DNA from: Helochares maculicollis
Lineage: Eukaryota > Arthropoda > Insecta > Coleoptera > Hydrophilidae
NCBI GenBank assembly: GCA_033557835.1
Contig: JAWQRO010000132.1
Location: 1-53,262, forward strand
Reading direction: 5' to 3'
Length of the DNA stretch: 53,262 bases
Shown here one piece after another: positions 48,201 through 53,262 of the stretch (positions are counted from its first letter, which is position 1; each line of letters starts with the position of its first letter). The notes below the pieces were generated by a model that saw only the letters and a list, made by a program, of their open reading frames with translations, did no database searches and was not told the origin of the DNA. The translations under genes were made by a program, and so were the position numbers.

Positions 48201-51200
48201 TGGATATCGTGTTTATAGTTATGAAAACTACCCTCTTAAATAAGTTAAGGCAATATGTTAATCTTCTCACATCCAGCAATGATTCGGCCATGATAAGGAT
48301 CATCTCGCGAGATTATAACGTGCTGAAATATACCTTCAAACTAATTAAAAATTAGTTTATCTGAAACTCTGTTTACATTCTCTTACGCATAAGAAGTATA
48401 TGAAGAGAAAAAATCGATCAAAAAGATTTTGTGTCATTTTAAAGATTTTCTTACTCTATACTTGTATAGGTCCAACACTTGCCAATAAAGCGAAAAGAAT
48501 CATTTAAAAATGTATTTTTGCACGTCGCTATGTTTTTCTGGCAAACTAAAAGGTATTACCAAATTTATGCCAGCTGACTCAGGCTATTTTACTAAATTAA
48601 TGACAATCAATTTACAACAAACTATTCTACCAAAAATGGAAGTTTAAATAAATAATAAAAAACTATGTTTAAACGGAATATCAGGGCAATTAATCGCTGT
48701 TTGATTCTTCTTCAAAAATATCGTCTTTCAAGAAAAACCGCTACTCAAAAGCGAGAGACTGAATATATAGCTCATATCATAGATTCTAGCAAAAAATATC
48801 TGCCACGAAATCAAGATTCGCGTGTAAATTCGCTAATACTTCTTGCCATCTTCTAGTAATACACAGGGCGGAAGTGAATACATTCTAGGTCAGTGGATAA
48901 AATGGCTTTTTTATGAATTGATCGCCTACACACTACTCGTGTAGTAAACAAGTATGCTTCCATGCAAGCAATAGGTACAACGACTTTTGTTGCATCAAGG
49001 AAGGGTTAATGGGCACTTCATCTGTAATAAACACATCAATATGTTCTCTGCTGTCATACTTGTTCCCAAATCGAAAAGTTTTTCGGATCACCAGACGGAC
49101 TGCTCGCTATTTAATAAGTTAAATTGTCTGACTCAATGAAATAGTCACTCGGGCACAACTGGAGTTAATTGAAAAGCTAAGTAAATGCATTCTATGACGC
49201 AGATAATTGAAAGTGATCTGTAGCTACGAGAATAAATAATAGAACTCAATGGCTTCCTTTATTAAAACCATAACATTTTCATTTTTTCTCAATAGCTAAT
49301 CAATTAAATAAACTCACAAATTTCTGCAGATGACGCAAAAATAAAATACATGAAGGCCCCTGAACAAATTAACAATTAACAAATTAATGAGTAGAGTAAA
49401 CTCCATTAAAATCTATACAAACACAGGTTTATACAGATAATACTCATGTGTATTCTCAGATGCGGAAAACTTCGATCTACGTAATTCAATCAACAAACGA
49501 TAATATTCTCGCCAGTCTTGTTGCTACTCCGTGCATATTTACATGCACAAATTGCATTAAAATTTCCTTTGTCGACCGTCAGTTACACATTTTCCAAGCA
49601 ATTCGAAAAACCCAATCAAGATGTGCGCCACGAAATATGGCGTTGTTGAAGGTACTTAATATTTAGACAGCAAAACATTTTAGTTGGAGGGGACAGTAGA
49701 TCTTCAGAAATTAGCGCTCATTAAATCCAGCAATTTGATTACCTAACCTAACATAACATAGATCACTTCATATAAACAAAAAATATAACATTAACCATTG
49801 CAGACGCAATTAAGAAATAATTATTTGTTGCATTAACTACTCAAAAAAATGTGAAATCCACTTTTAATTGATAAATTCAAACCTTATCTATCGAAGCTAT
49901 TCCTGCGATCTGTATATACAATTACTTTAATAACCCACGTATTTTTTGTCTAAAGTTATGCAATTATTTGAACTCTAGAGTGTAAACATAATTTCAAACA
50001 ATATATTTAAAACATACATGTTTTCACATATATTAAGTGAAAAATTACTTTATTATTGCATTGAGTTGTCTATCGTATGCTAAATCACTGCCTTTAACCA
50101 TGATCCCATTGTAATAATTTAACCACTTTGCAAGCCATGATTTCATATATTCACACACTTCTTAATTTTAGGTACTTCAAGAATGCCTCAGTGGCAAGTC
50201 GATGACATTGCTGATCTAAATGCAGACATCGAAGGGTCTCTCAATGAGTTGGGAGGTGATTTATCCAACAACTCCTATAATATGAGGTAAAAATTATCTT
50301 TGTAACTCATTACTAATTGGTAGCGTTACACCTTAAAATTAAAGAAAAATCAATCGTAACACATAACAAACCAATATTTTCCTAGCGATGCCATTCTCAA
50401 CATATCAGGCTTAACTGTCTTCAAGCAAGAGGCTCCATCCCCTACACATGATGCAGCTAATCTTCAAATGGCTAGGCAACAACAAAACGTCCAAGCAAGC
50501 AATGATGCATCCAATCCAAATAACGTTCATCACAACACAAATCAAATGATCAACAACACCATCCATCAACTTTTAGGACAAGGCAATTTTACTAATATTC
50601 AAAACTCTGTTGATGGTGAGTTTAAACAGTTTCTCAAATACAAGTAAAAACTAGTTTTGTAATTTTTATGTTTATTTGATAAGATTTGTATTTATTTTCA
50701 TTGCCATTTGTAGGGTCTTATTTAGAAGGGCAAATATGTGCTCTAAATCCAGATAATTCTAGTTTAAGATAAAAATTTGTGTTTAAAAATTGGTTTATTC
50801 GCAATAAGCATGTACATAGTGTACCGACTGTACCGCTATGCAGTATCATATAAATTGCAAATTATTTTTCAAAGCCATGAACTTAAATAATACGAATTAT
50901 TTTCTTCAAGGTGGGGTGATGCAGTCGCCAAACTTAACTCCTGACTATAGTATGGGATCAAACTCTAGCAACTCTACTTACCCTGAAGACAGCCGATTTC
51001 AGTATGTCTTGGCAGCTGCAACTAGTATCGCTACAAAAATAAACGAAGACACCTTAACGTATTTAAATCAAGGACAGAGCTATGAAATCAAATTGAAAAA
51101 GCTCGGTGATTTATCAACTTACCGTGGAAAGATGTTCAAGGTATTGCTATTATCACCTTTTTTAGAGCAAGTACTATTATGCGATTCATAATGAGTGTTC

Positions 51201-52047
51201 ACCGTCAAAGAGATATGCTGAAATTGAAGAGAGGCAACTTTTTATACCAAATATAGACTCGACAGTATCATTAAGTTGATTTTTCCTCTTTCAGTCAATA
51301 ATACGTATATGCTTTCATGAAAGAAGATTGCAGTACATGGAAAGGGAACAAATATCTTCTTGGCAAAAATCACGACCTGGCGATAGAATTTTGGAAATCG
51401 ACGTGCCTTTATCATATGGTCTGTTTGATGTAGTACAAGCCCCCAATGCTCTTAATACAGTTCATTTCACCTGGGATCCTACTAAAGAAGTTGGTGCTTA
51501 TATAAAGGTAAGCAAGTCATAGATTAAATTATTGTCTTCCTCGAAATTCCTTCTGTATGCAGTTGACTACTCAGTGAAATAATTCAACAGTTTTCTAAAA
51601 CAAGTTGTGGTTTTCACTTGCATGCAGAGAAAATAAATAAATTGGTCCATAATTGTTGTTTGAACACCTCTCTTTTGTAATAAACATATTATAGCTTAAT
51701 AATATTAATGTTAACATAACCTACAATGCAATAATACGGTCATGAAAATTATAAATGTATTTTCACTATTACCATTTTTTTAGGTGAATTGTATTAGTAC
51801 AGAATTTACTCCAAAGAAGCATGGGGGTGAAAAAGGAGTGCCTTTTAGAATACAAGTAGAAACATATCAAGCCTGTGATGCTTTTGAAGTGCCCAAACGT
51901 CTTCATGCTGCTGCATGTCAAATTAAAGTGTTCAAGTTGAAGGGTGCTGATCGAAAACACAAGCAGGATAGAGAGAAGATCTTGAAACGACCACCAACTG
52001 AGCAAGAAAAATATCAGCCCAGCTATGAATGCACAGTTTTAAGCGAT
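39271..52047 (+). CDS. gem: gemini / TFCP2 (LSF)-type CP2 transcription factor, 5' part (3' exons off window)
   Basis: Six coding exons with matching phases: 39271-39580, 50172-50286, 50386-50615, 50911-51140, 51295-51507 and 51784-52047 (454 codons), then a GTAAGT donor leading out of the window. Exons 2-3 match the family N-terminal segment (DLNADIEGSLNELGGDLS, MSDAILNISGLTVFKQE-like). The CP2/grainyhead-type DNA-binding domain starts near residue 247 (RFQYVLAAATS) and contains LTYLNQGQSYEIKLKKLG, RPGDRILEIDVP, NTVHFTWDP, CISTEFTPKKHGGEKGVPF and QIKVFKLKGADRK. The SAM-like and tetramerisation parts are beyond the window. Exon 1 gives a 103-residue extension (MDYQLYEPPHILMND...) with SSSDSEDKNSRKRKSPD, a likely nuclear localisation signal. 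An alternative start is M108 at 50183. Distinguished from grainyhead by closer match to TFCP2/UBP1. Confidence 0.93.
39581..50171 (+). other. 10.6 kb first coding intron of gemini
   Basis: AT-rich intron between a GTAAGT donor and a TTTTAG acceptor. It contains repeat copy C (41811-41847), a 6-bp-stem hairpin ACGGACTTCGTCCGT near 40918, and CCTAACCTAAC at 49743, two units of the insect telomere motif. I see no coding exon or transposon. Its size suggests regulatory content, but none is legible. Confidence 0.7.
41811..41847 (-). repeat. palindromic dispersed repeat, partial copy C
   Basis: On the minus strand it shows GTGAGCGAATCCTGAGTAAG, the central part of copies A and B, flanked by GGATTTTTTGC. 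It lies in the first intron of gemini. Confidence 0.6.
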
Positions 52048-53262
52048 GTAAGTATCCTCGTTGCCCATGAAAAGTACAGCATTGTACACGAAAACAGTAG
52101 ATTTCGTCTAAGAATTCATTTATTTGTGGGATATTATTACAATTTTAAAACATTTTTTTTTAATTATCGCCCAATAACCGAGCATCATTAAGACTACTTT
52201 ACAAAACTATTTTTTGGATTTAAATTAATGTAATATAGAATAACTAAGGCTAAGACTCATTTAGTGTTTGAGTTTTAGTAATGTTCTGCAGTTTGAGAAG
52301 TATGGATGCTCCAATGTTAATTTGTGATTCGACTCCCTTTATTACACGAGTCGGCAAATTTCGTAAAGTCAATGTGTATTGAAATTTATGGTAATTAAAC
52401 TTTCCATGCATTCTTCAATTGTTATGGTTTCTGTATCTTCCTTGAAAGTGTCTGCTCTGTTGAAGTGTGTAGTAGGAACATATTTATTATAAATCAGAAT
52501 TCAATGTTGGCCCTAAGGTATACCTTTGGGGCTCTCAAACTTTAACTTTGATTCCAAGTACAAATTTTAATGTTTTATATGAAAGTGCCCGGAATTAAGT
52601 GTAATGATCAGAACTGTCCTTAATTTATGGAATAATCTTTCATATCCTACTGTGGTAAAAGTTTGTGCAACAGCAAAAAAGAAGACAAAGGAAATGTCAA
52701 TGTTTAAGTTATGTAAATATATGATTGGTATTGTGAATCATTATTGCTAAAGTCTGGTGTTGTTAGGTCACAGTTTTGTTTGGGTGAATAAAGCAAATTA
52801 ATTGGCAAAATATTTTTGTAAACTATGTCATCCTCAGCGTCTTTATTGTACAACATTTAATTTCATGTATCTCTTACTACCTGAAATTAAATTTGCTTCA
52901 GATGTGACAAAATGCAAACATTTGCTTAAAGTAATACAGATCTCATTCTAGTACGACTAGAATTATGAAACAAAAAGTTTATAAAAGATAATTAAATTTA
53001 CTATTTTACTATGATTATTATTGTGTACTATCGAAATAATTTTAATACTTATATATAATGAACATTTTATGAGACAGAGTCTTTGCAACTGATTTATGAA
53101 AAATAGCTATATTCAATGCATCGCAAATTTGACCGGTTTCATGTTTTCTATCAATTCCTTAGCTATTTTTCAAATCAGAACTTTATAAAAGTTTTGAAAA
53201 TAATATTCACTGCACTAGGGGTTTATTTGAAAGATGTAACATATCTACTTAAATATTTTAAT
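52048..53262 (+). other. intron of gemini, to window end
   Basis: AT-rich sequence after the exon 6 donor. One near-perfect 20-bp palindrome (52511-52530, one T:T mismatch) is the only structure noticed. Confidence 0.75.

Noticed and set aside
49741..49760. CCTAACCTAAC as interstitial telomere repeat
   Set aside because: Only two TTAGG units; too short to claim more than chance.

Overview
The window is AT-rich eukaryotic DNA with introns. It reads as an insect nuclear genome, probably holometabolous and perhaps a beetle; the order is inference. The evidence is a set of animal genes split by GT-AG introns, a gemini-type CP2 transcription factor, and a mir-279/mir-996 pair, which is an arthropod microRNA family.

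Layout, left to right. (1) 100-3556, plus: the 3' part of a UshA/5'-nucleotidase-like metallophosphoesterase gene with a Ser/Arg-rich C-terminal tail; its 5' exons lie outside the window. (2) 6114-6417, minus: a 74-residue DMAC1/TMEM261-type mitochondrial protein in two exons, head-to-head with (3). (3) 6864-17956, plus: the DNA polymerase alpha B subunit (PolA2), complete in seven exons, 585 aa. Its 7.9 kb intron carries two plus-strand hairpins, about 13790-13852 and 14054-14115, that I read as a mir-279 / mir-996 cluster. (4) 18997-26050, minus: Cse1/exportin-2, complete in 13 exons, 969 aa, convergent with PolA2. Its 2.7 kb second intron holds a dead mariner transposase fragment and an (AT)n microsatellite. 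(5) 26051-31359: a non-coding stretch with a dense group of TGATAA (GATA-factor) sites at 28070-29483. (6) 31360-32511, plus: intronless ADAT3, the non-catalytic subunit of the tRNA A34 deaminase. (7) 32512-39270: non-coding DNA upstream of (8), with copies of a short palindromic repeat family. (8) 39271-52047 and beyond, plus: gemini/TFCP2-type transcription factor, first six coding exons; the C-terminal part is off the window.

The genes are mostly housekeeping: replication priming, nuclear export of importin alpha, tRNA wobble editing and complex I assembly. They do not form one pathway. The regulatory content is the microRNA cluster and gemini. I saw no prokaryotic operon, CRISPR array, phage or intact mobile element.

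The most noteworthy observations are the mir-279/996 pair inside the PolA2 intron, with a first member that departs from the usual central sequence, and the dispersed ~53-bp hairpin-forming repeat at 33.1-41.8 kb. After these come the TGATAA cluster and the 103-codon N-terminal exon joined to gemini across a 10.6 kb intron.
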